Below, one piece after another: positions 1-13,200 of a DNA stretch of 64,000 nucleotides. The translations under genes were made by a program, and so were the position numbers. The notes below the pieces were generated by a model, which saw nothing but the letters and a program-made list of their open reading frames with translations, did no database searches and was not told where the DNA came from. Within the stretch, counting starts at the first letter, position 1; the number at the start of each line of letters is the position of its first letter. The stretch is from Ifrita kowaldi (lineage: Eukaryota > Chordata > Aves > Passeriformes > Cinclosomatidae). Location: contig VZRS01014304.1 of the NCBI GenBank assembly GCA_013398055.1, forward strand, positions 372,001 to 436,000, read 5' to 3'.

Positions 1-1178
1 TATGGGATATGAAAACTTCATCTTGGTTCTGGACCTGGTAACTCTCTGCTGTGAGTGCTCCTTAGGCTCAGGGAGTTATAAATAGTTATGTGACTGCCCC
101 AAATCTTTATAGGGGGAGGCCACTGCTTATAGGTGTGCAGAAGATTTGTGGTCAACCTAGCTCCTGTTCTAAAAATTTTAGGTGATAGAATTGATTTATT
201 TTTTTTAGGTGAAGACTATTTTGATGATTAAACAGTATAAATTGAACTAAAATAGGTTTTCTGCACTGTTCTTGTGGTTGACCCAAGTGTCTTTTCTAGC
301 AAATAGACTAGCAGGCAATGTTGCTTATAGTAATTGCCCATTCTAAGTAAATTTTACAGATCATTCAAAAAAGTAAGTCTTATAATAATGAATATTCAGA
401 CTGAGAACCTGAGGCTTAATTGTATTCACCTAGTCATGAAAGAGAAATAATATAATTAGATACAGTAAAATTAATTATAGTTCTTATTTGGATATTGGTA
501 ATTAAATGGCTTAGACACATGCAGTATGTTATGTGCAAATTAACTAGCACAAATGTAAATTTTGAATTTGATTTCTTGCAATTCATGGTGAAGGATCCTC
601 AGCCAAGAATCACATTTTAAAATTATTTGACAAATAGTACAAAATATAATAGGCTAAATTAAACAGTAAGCTGCTCACAGTCCATTTACAAGTGGCAAAA
701 AGGCAATTATGCACGTTGGCTGAAGTGTTTAGCACATGCAGTATGCAGATGTGCTGGCATGTGTTGATGTGAATACAGCATTTGTCCAGGAAGTCTTCCT
801 ATACAGGCTATTGCACAGAAATCTGAGCAAGGGTTGGTTTTCAGGAATACTTAGGAAGTGCAGAGTCTCTCTCTTATTTGGTAGAAATAAATGACTGAAT
901 TAATTTGAGAACATTAGGGCAGTGAGGCTGAGAGCAGTTGGGCAGGGCTTGGAGCTTGCCTGACTTTTCTCCAAAGCCTGGGAAAAGCGATTCCTGAAGA
1001 TTAGTAGACTTTAACTTTTTTCTCACAGCAATCTCCAGTTTGGAAATCGAAATACATGTGTAGGTCTAAGCAACTTGAAAATGTAGGAAATTTGAAAGTC
1101 TAGGATAGTTGAAATCTATGAATATTTACCCTGCACAATTCGGAACATTGTTTGCCATTGATGCTTTTTTTCCTTCAG
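1..1178 (+). other. CELSR1 intron, 3' part
   Basis: AT-rich intron sequence leading to the HormR exon. No exon, repeat family or RNA gene recognised. Confidence 0.85.
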
Positions 1179-1273
1179 GAAATGCCGTTCGCCATTGTAA
1201 CATTGAGAAGGGCTGGCTGCCTCCTGAGCTTTTCAACTGCACCACCAACACTTTTGTGGATCTAAAAATCATG
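1179..1273 (+). CDS. CELSR1: CELSR1 exon: hormone-receptor (HormR) domain part
   Basis: Acceptor TCCTTCAG before 1179 and donor GTAAGC after 1273. Two bases complete a split codon, then 31 codons follow, including CNIEKGWLPPELFNCT, the Cys/Trp pattern of the HormR fold that precedes GAIN domains in adhesion GPCRs. It ends in phase 0. Confidence 0.92.
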
Positions 1274-4200
1274 GTAAGCTGTGTTTTCTCGGGTTTCCCT
1301 TTATTTTGTAAATAATGATCAGTTTGGACTCCAGTTTCATATCCCTGCACTCAGTCTTTTGACTGTGTCCTTGAACACTCTCGTTTCCCATCAGGACCCT
1401 TGTGCTTTTCTGGCTCTCAGTTACATTTGCTGTTGAGTTTTGTTGCCAACTCTTTCTCAAGACAAAAAAAATTTTGACCAAACAATTCCTTTGTGCTGAA
1501 ATTATAAAAAAATCCCTAAATTACGATTGTCTTTGTAACTAGAATGAAAAAAAAACCCTACATAATTATTTTTTTCCTTCCTTTTTATCTGATTCAGAAT
1601 GAGAAGTTACACCACAACGAGACCAAGTTGGATGGAGACAAAACCATACGGGTCGTGAGAGCGCTGCAGAATGCCACCAAATACACCCACAGCTTGTATG
1701 GCAACGACGTGAGGACAGCTTACCAGATGATGATCCGCGTCCTCCAGTATGAGAGCCAGCAGCAAGGGTTTGACTTGGCAGCCACAAGGGACGTGGAATT
1801 CAATGAGGTAAGAGAAATACTGTATACTGTGCTGAGCCCTTACAGCTTCCCTTAAAAGTTAGGTGGCTGTGGGTAATTAAATTTGTCTTTGACCAAGGTG
1901 AAGTGAATATTGTGTAATTGCTTACTGTGTTCCACAAATAAGCCTTTCTTCTCAGATTAGAATGGAAAGTTGGTTATGCATGTGTCTATACACGCATATG
2001 TGTGCGTAATACAAATATAATAGAAAATGCTTTTCTAATAAATATCATCATAGTAACTGCCAAAAGCAATATTCCCCATATGAAAAAAAAATCATCAAGT
2101 TAATGTGTTTTTCCTGGCTAAAATAGTTTTGTGTACTATATTTATTTTTGTTGTAAAACATGCCTAATGTGATCATGTTCATTTACATGTGCAGCGAACC
2201 AAGTCCGAGCCAGTTACTGACTCTGAAGGTTTCCTCTAATTCGGTTTGGGAACACTTGAATCATGAGTTGGTACATTGAAAGACATTCCATATGATATTG
2301 GTATTTTACAGCACATAATAAAATGTGTGCTAGAGAGCTTCTGCTACTCAGAGCATTCATGGAAGACCCAGTTATTACCAAAGACCTGACCAGGGCTAGA
2401 GAACAAGCTGTAGCACCCTCCCTGTCTGGGAAAATATGTAGTTGCGGTGGAAAAATGTGAAATTTGGAGGAAGTTGGGAGTTTTATGTAGTCTGAAAATG
2501 TGAAGGCTGGATGACCCATGTCAGGCTTGTAGAGCTTTCCTCAATCCCATGTGTGCTGTGGGGTACTGTTCTCCACTCTTGCCCATACTATTTCCAAAAT
2601 CCTGGCCATGGCACAACACAGAGTCCAAGCTAAAATATCTTTTTGGATCTGTGCTAGCAGAGCCCATAGTTTGGACAGCAGCATGATGGGCCAAGACTGG
2701 TGTCTGTGCTGGCCAAGGCCATTTGGCTCCCTTAGAAGGTGTGCTACACCCAGGTCCCTGCTCACAGTGCTCCAGGAGGACCAGATAGGTCAGGAAAACT
2801 TTGGGGTGAAATTGGACAGCCTGTGCAAAGCCAAGCTGCACCAGGAGAGGATGTCAGTGGAGAGTTAGGAGCAGGAAGAAAGGTGGCTGAAAAAGTTCCT
2901 TAGTGTCTTGGGCTCTACAGTCAACAGAGAGTAAAGCACTGAGACATTTTACATTTCATATGCATCAGATTTTAAAAGATTCAGTTTTTTCTTTCCTGTG
3001 GGCTGTGAAGTGGGCCATTCAGATCTTGAGAAGGAACTTCATTTCTAGCATGTTTTGTTAAGTAGAAATTGGAACAATAAGCAAAAAAAAAAAAGGGGGG
3101 GGGGGTTTGGAAACCTCTGCTTTAATTTATTATTCTGTGCACTTGGCACCAAGATTCATACAGATGATGTTTTCAAGAACTCCCTAAATATTTTAGGATA
3201 GGTCAGGAATTGAAAACTAAGGAGTACAGCTCATGACTAAAAGGAGGCAACATCCTAGGCTAAGGGAGCACAAAGCGAGAAGGAATTTTTTTTTTTTATA
3301 GTTCCACATAGAAGCCTGGAAAATAGATAATAAAAAACCATAAATAATGTTCACAAATATGGAGAAGGCCTGGTACCAAGTACAGCATGAGTCTCCTGCA
3401 TTCCTGGGAAACATGTCGTGCTTCTCACCCTAGGTAGAGGTGGTCATATTGGGAGTCTCTTTTAGCTCAGATACATGCTTGCAGCCTCAGACAACACACA
3501 GGATACAGATAGCTCCTTCTAGATGAAGCCTAAATATTTGTCTTGGCTATTTTAGAGCTTGTGGTGATTAATTCCTACCATCATTGGTACAAATTTTACT
3601 TTAGTTAGGAATTAGGCTTTGTTACAACAACATAGTTCATATGTACACCAAAATTAAAAACTTCTTAGCATCTTTCTCATTTAAACCATTTAGCACTCTC
3701 TTTTGGGCTCAATGTCCTTCCATTCAGCCTGAGGGTCCCTTTGCATGTTTTTCTAAGAAAGGGCAGAAGAGGCAGGTCCTCAGAGAGAGCCTTTCTAATA
3801 CCATTTGTAAGCAACGTAAAAATGTGGAGACAATAACACGATTTAAGTTTTCTTATGTATTTTCAAGTTTGTCTATGCAAGTTAATACTCACTGTTATCA
3901 TTCTTTGTCATATAAGTTGTCTTCGTTATCTAGGAAACAACAAAGTAAAAGAAAAAATTAAAGAGGAAATTATATTTATATCCATGGCTTTCTTTTGTTT
4001 TTCAACAAAAAAAAAATGTTATTTTGATTTCTCAGGAAGTTATTCAGTGTACCTACTAAGAGCTGTGCTTTTCATGTGTCTGATCTCTCGGAAACAAAGA
4101 AAACATGCATAGGTTTTCCTCCTGCATTTTCTTGCCTGGTTTCCTGTCATTAGGGGAAAAAAAGTAGGCAGTTCTCTTACAGCCTCCAATTTTGGCTTAC

Positions 4201-7200
4201 TTGCTCATAAAAAGTTTGGAGGGATTTGCTTTACGTGACCAAAAAATCTCAGGGTGAGTAACTGGTGCACGTATTTTTATATGGCTGAAGTAGGACGTGC
4301 CTGCATTAAAATATTTCATTGTACACTCACCTGAGGCAGTCAAGCCAATCATTTTCAGTACTTCTCCCTTGAAACCCAGCACTTTGTTTGTTTCATAATT
4401 TAGGCTTGTACTTTATTTCTCAGAATATTATCAAAGTGGGTAGTGCTTTACTGGACCCCGGCAACAAGGAGCACTGGGAGCAAATTCAGAGAACGGAGGG
4501 TGGCACCGCTCACCTGCTCAGGCACTATGAGGAATATTTCAACAACGTGGCCCGGAACATGAAAAAAACCTACATGAGACCTTTTGTCATTGTTGCCACT
4601 AACATGAGTGAGTATCTGTGTTGAAAACTGCCATTTTTCTTCGAGTCTTAAACATGAGCTGGATAGAAGTGCCAGTTATTTGTTTTAATAGTACCCGCTG
4701 AGAAAAATCATCGCATTGGTTTCCAATCCGGTGAACCTTGGTCCATGTCTTTCAGTTGCCATGGGGGCCTCCTGGGAGATGTCTGATCCAGGTTCCCCCT
4801 GGACCATGCCACTGCTCCATGTGGCTTTTTGTTGCAGTCACAGTAGCGTAGAGACAGGAGGAATGACTAAGTTTGTAGATGAAGGTAATGCCTTTTGGGG
4901 CCAACTAATATAGTCGAATGCAGTAGATCTCATTTTTGGTGGAATCACACCACCACCACCTGAAGAATTACTGCAGTACAAAAAAAAAGTAACCCTACTA
5001 TTGATTTTATTGCATATTATTAATCTTACTAGCATAGGAATGGACTGCCCAGGGAGGTGGTGGAATTCCCAGCCCTGGAGATGTTAAAGAAACAACTGGA
5101 TGTGCCATTTAGTGCTGTGGTCTAGTTGACAGAGTGATGATCGGTCAAAGGTTGGACTCAATGATCTTACAGGTCTTTTCCAACCTAGATGATTCTGTGA
5201 TTCTGTAATTATACCTCTGATTTTCACATGCTTTCCGAACCTGGAACCTATCCAGAAAATCATCATCTGTAGAGATTCTTGTGCTGAAAGGTATTTTCAC
5301 AGAATCACCAATCCTTCCAACACCATCCCAGTCTTGCAAAACCCATAATCAGGGCAAAATCCATGGGATCCAAAATATCCAGAATGGGTCTAAACTGAGA
5401 AGGAAGCATCAGGCTTACGAAGGCACCTTTCCCATCTATCACAGGAAATGTGTCCTCTGACAAGCAAATAGCAGCTCCTGCACCTGGGACTGTGATGTAT
5501 TTCACAGACATCCCTGCAGTACATACACAGGTGAAGCACAGCAGCCACATGCTGGTCAACTTCTTTCCCCATTTTCTTCCCTGCCCTCCCTATTTCATTT
5601 CCTTCCCAGCTATAAACAGTCTGAGCTGAGGGGGTGTTTGTGATAGTCCTGCTCTGAGTGGGAGGTGAGATGGAGCTGGGTGACCTTCAGAAGTCCCTCA
5701 CAAGCAACATTGGTATCTGGTTTTTCCTTCAGAGGTGCTCTAAACTATATCAGCCTGAACTTGTATTTAGCTTTTCAAGCTGTTGCTTTTATTTCAGATA
5801 TGAAGGAGGCTTGTGTGCTAGAAGTTTGTCTTATTTTCCCAACTACACCTGCTGGTATAAGAAGTGAATTGGCTACAAACCTTGTCCAAAGGATGCTTTA
5901 TGTCCACAATCACAGGGGCAGAAAACCAAAGGCATGGGGCAGTCAAGTTACAAAGGCTGTAGCATCGACAATGCATAGATTATTGTTGCACTAAGCCAAA
6001 CTGAAATACTTCGATTTCCCCTTAATAAACCAAAACTGAAATATTTCCTTTTGATTCAGGACTATGAGAATCAAAATATTTTTATCTTCATACTCAGAAA
6101 AAATGTATGCTCAGCATTTTAACCCAATTGAACTGAGATGAAAACAAACCCCAGAATTTCTTGCAGGTTGTAAATTGTGATTTTTTTTCAACCAGCTCTT
6201 CCTGTGTAAAAAGGTGTGAGCTTGAGAGGCATGAGGCAACTCTGGCTTGAAAGAGGTCTGTTTTCTTTTGAGCAGTTTTTCCAGGTGAACATGGTGTTAA
6301 TAGAGTTTCCTAATGGCTCATCTGGGATTTATTTAGAAACTAGGAAAGGAATGGGAATTTGCGGGTCTTAACGTGGATATTTCTTCATACAGAAACTTGC
6401 AGAGGATCACACCTTCTGGTGTAGGGTTACCCCCAGGACATGTAAATTGGCACTCAGTGGCTTCTCTTAAATGAGAAAGTTAAAGCCAACTCAACTGCTT
6501 TTAAATATTTTGGCAGCTAAACAGGCAGAGATGATGAGGTAAGCTAGGGAGGAACTGATGGTGGAGGACTAAGGAGTAGTCCCAGGTAAAATGCATGTTA
6601 TTTTCTTTGGTCAGCTGACTTCACTATCCAACAGATGTAGAGCTATGTTTTTGAAGTAGTAGATTCAGTCTTCCCATTAAAAAGCAAGTCTAAAATTGGA
6701 ACATGCAGCACACACTGGAGCAAGCCAGCAGCACATGGAGAAGCTCTGTGAAGCAGGAGCATTCACTGAACAGCAGCCAGGGAAAAGCCTCTGTGGAACC
6801 CCAGTCAGCTGCAGCAAAGTGATCTACCTTGTGATGGGTATTAGGAAAAATTTCTTCACTGAAACAGTTCTCAGGCATTGAAACAGGCGGCTCAGGGAAG
6901 TCACTGTCCCTGGAGGTATTTAAAAGACATGTAGATGTGGCCCTTGGGGACATGGTTTAGTGCTGGACTTGGTGGTGCTGAGTTAACAGCTGGACCTGAT
7001 CTTGGAAGTCTTTACCAACCTAAACAGTTCTATGATTCTTTATTTCCAGTGTTTGAAGTAGTGTTTTCATAGTATGAGATACTGTCTTGTGAATTCCTTT
7101 CCACTGAAAAATAAATCTATAATTTGATAAATGTTACATAATGCTGTCACATAAGCTTTTAGTTGTCATATAAGGTGTTAACTGAAAAAAATTAAATTTT

Positions 7201-10200
7201 ACTTTCTATTTTGGGATTTAAATTTTTTATTTGCATTGTGCAGATATTTTAACCTTTCAATAATGTTTCATTGTGTTGCAATATCATATTTGAATGCATT
7301 GAAGTTAATTTTATGGGAAACGTTTATCCCCTCCAGTTATTGCTGTTGACATCTTTGACAAGTCTAATTTCACGGGAGCTAGAATACCACGATTTCATGA
7401 GATTAAAGAAGATTACCCAAAAGATCTGGAGTCGTCTGTTGTCTTCCCTGATACTTTGTTCAGACCTTCAGAAAGGAAAGGTAAAACCCTTCTGCTGCCG
7501 TTTGGTGAGCAATTATGACCAGCTCCCAGGGAGTGTGATTGATCCCCGGGGAGCAGAGTGGTACTAGGGTGAGAGCGGGGCGGCCGTCTGCACAAGTGAG
7601 CATTATTTAGGGATGGAGCAGCTGTGCATAGTTCTGAGGCATTTTGCCTGCCGGCAGCGATGGAGGCATGGGGGGCTGTGGGACTGGCTGTACCTGTCTG
7701 TCAGGTCTCGCTTGCAGCCCCTCAAAGCCCTGTCAAAGTGGGAGAAATGCTCTCTGTTCCCACCAGGATAGGACGGTATGGCTGCCCAGCGCCTGCCATC
7801 CCACAGCCGCCTTCCTCCAGTCCCTGCAGAGAAGGAAGGAGGTGGTGTCAGGGATGGAGATTCCAAATCTGGGAGCAGAAAGAGGTGTTATCAGAACTAG
7901 GCAGCAATGAAAAGGTCTTGAGCTGGGTGAGGAGGGAGAATACGTGGGGGAGTACCTGCTTCCCAGTGTCTCTGAAGTACCCCAAGATAGGTGCGAAGCA
8001 CCACAAGTTTTTTGGACAAGGGGAGAGAGGGTAACTCAAAGTTCAATACATGTACCATGGCTGAATGTCTTCTGAATGGGAAAATAGTAACTCTTCCGAA
8101 AATAATAAATAATAACCTAATACAGCTTTATGAGTTTTTGCAATGAAGCAGGGCATCTGTTTCTGTGATTTGTATCTTTTCTGTACGTAAAAGGGGAATG
8201 TGAATTTTAAAAGAATCTTCCAAAACTGAAAGCTCATTAAATGACAGAATTAGCAGGAAGAAATCTTATGTGACTACTTGGTGTATTCATTAATACTAGT
8301 TTTGCAATGTATAAAGGTACATGCAATTTAACAGCATGCATGATGTTTTAATGTTCTCTTTAAGTTATGCATGGGGTACTTATATAGTTATTTACCTTTT
8401 ACCTTAGAAATTGCTTATTTTCTAGCTAGATTAAATGGCTTTTCACTCTTCAATGGTTATTTGATTTTCAGCTATGTAACTATGAATTGTGCTGACATTT
8501 TATTAAAAATAGCAAATATAACAGTAGGAGCATGCTGAGTGCTCTAAGCCTAGAGTTGTAACAGCTGTAATGTCATTGTATCTTTGCAAAGCAAAATCAC
8601 CAGTTTAAATGGTAGTTCTGAAGGTGTGTGTAAAGAACTTAATATTTATGTTAATTCCATAGCAGTGCCTACAATGAAACCTTCAAATCAAAAAATACCC
8701 TCTAAGTTGAACAGCGATGCGTTGAGCCCTGAGAGTGCATTTGCAAAGAGAAAGAAGCGACACCCGGATGTTGAGACACATCATACCGTTGCCATGGTCA
8801 TTATATACCGATCCCTGGGACACCTCCTGCCTGAAAACTATGATCCTGACAGAAGGAGCTTGAGGTAAACTTCAAACCTCTTTGTGAACTGTTCAGATCC
8901 CTTCTACTCTCTCCGAGTGTGTGTGGGAGACAGAGCTGCTTTTATACTGGCCAAATGCCATCAGTGCTGCTGTTGTCACCACAGTGCTGTCTCTTGTCCT
9001 CCTCTGGCACACTGCGGGAGAATAACTATGCCAGAAGTGCCAGCAGTTTTTGGAAACAATCTGTATGGAAGGCTGATGGTGCACCTTCTTCACTTTCTGA
9101 GTGGAAGCAACTGGAAATCTTTTATTTGCAGAACATAGCGAATCAGTGCTTTGCATTTTAATGTGTAGATCACTGTGCAATTTTTCTCCTTGTGCAGATT
9201 GCCAAATCGCCCTATTATCAACACACCTGTAGTGAGCACAGCCATTCACAGTGATGGGGAGTTTCCTCCCAACCTGGTGGAAAAGCCTGTCATAGTGGAG
9301 TACGCCATGCTGGAAACAGAGGAGAGAACGAAGCCTGTCTGTGTCTTCTGGAATCACTCCATCACGTATGTCTCCTGCTTGCTTTAGGGCTGTGAGTGAC
9401 AACTGTCTGAGTAGCAGGAAAGTCCTGCCCAGGAAGATAATTCTGGAGGAAAACTTGTCTTGGTCTGTTTATTCAACTGACAACTGATTTTTGATGGAAT
9501 AGAGCCATGTAGTCATTTCCCACCGACCTGAGAAAAATGAAAATAATTATCATAACTTCTCAAACAAAGGATTAGCCATGTGGTTTCTAAGAAACACAGT
9601 GCTGTCATGTCTTTCTCCGGGGTTCATTTTCACCCAGAAGTAATAAATCTCACAATTTCCTTGTATTTGCCCATGCTTTTTGCCCACAGATGTATGTCTG
9701 GACAGGTATAGTCCAACTCCAGTGTTTGAATTTGTGGCTTGTCTGAGGTCTTTAAGTCAGGATTTCCAGGAGATGATTCAGCTCTTCCATGGGCTGAATC
9801 TTCTCCTGTTGCACTCCAGTGACTATGGACAGAGTACATGGCATGCAGGCACCTACCCTTGGTGCCTCAGCCAGGGCAAGTGCAAAAAATTACAAAACCA
9901 AATCTTCATTTTGGTAGAAATAAGGATTGAGGTTTTGCAGATAAAATTAGGAGTCAAAGATTATAAATTTCTGAATCACAAATTTTTGAATCAAAAGTCA
10001 ATGCAAAGGCAGTTGCATTGATAAGAAACGTAACTTTCATTTCATCAGCTATTGTGAATTTGCTTTCATTTGTTTTAGTGAAAAACTGGAGGGAGAGGAA
10101 ATACCTTCCTTGGATCATTAGACCTCTTCCAGTTTATGGAAAGCAACTGTAATATATAAGCAGAATATAAGGAGAGGGTATTTGACTCTCTAGAAGGGAA

Positions 10201-13200
10201 GTGTTAGGAAAAAGATGAAAAGTTCTGAAAATGGTTCATTTAGGTTTTTTTGCATTCAGTAAAGTTCAAGGTAAAGACATGTTTTTCTTGAAAATGAGAA
10301 AAATTATATGAGCTGGAACTGTGTATGCTGATGTTTCATTGGTTTTATGGCATTGTGGAAACAGCACAGTCCTGTTGGAGATATTTCAAGTGTGGATAAA
10401 ACAAAGAAAATGTGTTGAGAGGTAACCACATCCATATTACATGTTCACAATATTGTAGCTATTACATATATATTGCAATTTCCAGCTACAAACTCAGGTA
10501 CACAGTGAGAGGATGATATGGTCTGCCCAGGGGAAGGGGAATAGCTGTTACTCGTTTCCTAAGAACCCAAAAGCCCTAGTAAACCTATGGAAAAATCCAT
10601 TAAAAGACAATATCCTGTGCTGGACATAAAACAGCAAACTAACCTAGGAAATGTGTGCCTCCTAGTCAAAGACTTCAGGAGATTATGTCATTTAAAGGAT
10701 AGAAGATGTAACAGAAATCTCTTCTGTTCTCAGTAATAAACGCCTCCATTTGCCCACATGTGAAGTAGTGTTTTTGCTTGTATGCACAGATGATTCTGCT
10801 GATTATGAGGGAATGGCAAGTCCTTTTTCATAAATTTTTCGACATTGTATGAGCTTGAATAACTCATTAGCTCTGAAGTGATTCATCTGTTAGCTATTTG
10901 CTGGCAGCTTCAATGGCATTGTTATCTGTGTTAGGTCTTCCTACAGGCACAGTTGAAAAGCAGCTCTTACGCTGCATGTAATGAGAGAGCTTTTAGAAAG
11001 TGAGTACTTTTTGAGAGAAAGTGATATTAAAATTTAACAAATATTGTATTGCTGAATGAAAAAGAGGTCCTGTCATATCTAATTAAAAACTCTTCCAGTA
11101 ACTGCAAGACTATTTTTATTACTCTTTAACTTCAGAATAGAATAATTAATATTGATACAAAATAATTTCTGAAGTCACTGGAGTTAACCATAACTGTACA
11201 GAGAAGAATTTTCAAGGCAGCAGTTCCTTCCCATTATTAATATAAGAGACCTTCTGATATTAAATATTATTTATTAGAGAAGGTTTTAACCTTTTCTTGT
11301 GTACTTTTTGGAGGAACTCTATAATGATATATTACTGCTGAAACATATTTCACATGACTCAAAAACGTGTATTTCTCTGTGGTTCTGGTATTATTTACCT
11401 TGGTTACAGTCATTTTGTTCTGTGCAATCTCTTCTGCATATTGGTCATGTGGTCACTGACCCAAAAGCAAATTTTTTTAATATTTTTTTTTAACTCAAAA
11501 CGACTGTTATAAACCCACAAAACCTGGGTATCAAAGCCAGCTGTCTTATCAGAAACTACTTCAACTGAAGGCCTTTTTAATTTGATGATACTCTTTCAGG
11601 CATGTGGCAGCTGTAAATAATTCTGTCCTGGTACTTGCAGTCCTCTCTGGTTGTGCAGCACAAGCTGCCACAGAGGGCAGTAAGAGTGGAAGGCAATGGG
11701 AGATCAAAGGATGGCTCTCAGAAATGCCTTTTTTCCCCACAGGATTGGTGGGACAGGTGCCTGGTCCTCCAGAGGGTGTGAGCTGTTCTCCAGAAACCAG
11801 AGCCATATCGCTTGCCAGTGCAACCATATAACCAGCTTTGCCGTCCTGATGGACATTTCTAAACGAGAGGTGGGTGATGTCAGGCTCATGATTTTTGGGG
11901 ACTTTGGTTTTCAAAGGGCTTTGACTCAGAGCCTGAGCTTTGAGTGTGACTCAGGGCATTGTGAGCAGATTGATCCCGGTGTCAGGAGTGTGTTGCCCAT
12001 CCCTGACAGCACCTGCCACTGGGTTTGCTGCAAGGAGCTTCTTACCTGGTTGGTGCATCCTCTGGGTGCTGCTTGTACACACTCAACACATTTAGTGACT
12101 AAAGAGGTGTAATCACCCAGTCCCATTGGTCCTAAAGTAAATCTGTATGTTGTCTCAGTAGTAATGATAACACTGACAGTCCGAGTAGTAGATTTGATTG
12201 GAGGAAAAGGAGGGGAAACCCCAAGAGGTCCTGTCAATCTGTCTTTCTACAGAATGGAGAGGTGCTTCCTCTGAAGATTGTCACTTACACAACCGTATCC
12301 ATCTCGCTGGCGGCTTTGCTGATCACCTTCATTCTGCTGGTCCTGATCCGCACGCTACGTTCCAACTTGCACAGTATCCACAAAAACCTGGTGGCTGCCC
12401 TGTTCTTTTCTGAGCTTGTTTTTCTTATTGGAATCAACCAGACTGAAAACCCGGTAAGACTTACTCTGTGTTCATTGCTAGAGTTGTTGTCAAGCTTCAG
12501 TTCAGGGGGTTCATATTGCAGCTTTTACCTTCTCCCATCTGTTTCACTTTCTTCTCTTTTTGGCTTCTTTTTGGCTTCAACACTAATTTGAAAAAATCAA
12601 ATTTTTAGTATATTCATGTGTGGTTGATGTCATTAATAGCAATGGCAGGCAATAGGACTGTATCTAATTTTCAGAGTATATATGACAGCAGCCCTGGTGA
12701 AGGTTTATCCCAGGAACTGAACCCTGAATACTGGTTTCTTCCTTCCTTTCCATCGGTGTATTTTCTGTCTTGCTCTGTCTGTTCAGTAGGAGGCTCTCCA
12801 GTTACTCCTGCAGCAGGTACCTCCCAAGCCCAAATGGCTCCGGGTGTTGGCTGGTAGGTTGTCAGCGATGTGGTGCTGGGCAGGTGCTAATATGCACACT
12901 GTACACCCACTGGCTATTCTGGAGAAGCCACTTGCCAGGCATGGGACAGAGATTCAGTAGGAAACCTGTCACTTTGCTTTGTGCCTTCCAGCCACAGTGA
13001 TTGTTGGCTTCAGCCCATCACATCTGTTGACAAAGCTTAGTGCAAGGATCCCCAGCATTGGGCATGTCAAGAAATGCAAGTTATTAATAGACTGAGGACA
13101 AGATAGATATAAACCACACATGAAGTGTGTTCTGTACTTGAGACCTCATTGCTCTCTTAACCATACACGTAGTCTTGCTGCTGTTTCTTAGTAGCACCCA

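Larger units (their letters stand above)
1808..11742 (+). other. CELSR1 introns between GAIN exons
   Basis: Introns at 1808-4423, 4608-7336, 7481-8662 (or 8665), 8865-9197 and 9366-11742. Apart from the CR1 copies at 5.1 and 6.9 kb and the A/G tract at 3.1 kb I see no feature; open frames here are short and lack family motifs. The interval also contains the five GAIN exons listed separately. Confidence 0.8.

Noticed and set aside
5290..5345. Possible minus-strand CR1 3' end (CACAGAATCACC, CTTCCAACACCATCCC)
   Set aside because: Only a few short words match and the order is wrong for a reversed CR1 tail.
8893..9402. 169-codon minus-strand open frame over the CELSR1 exon at 9198-9365
   Set aside because: Antisense shadow of a real CELSR1 exon; no motif of its own.
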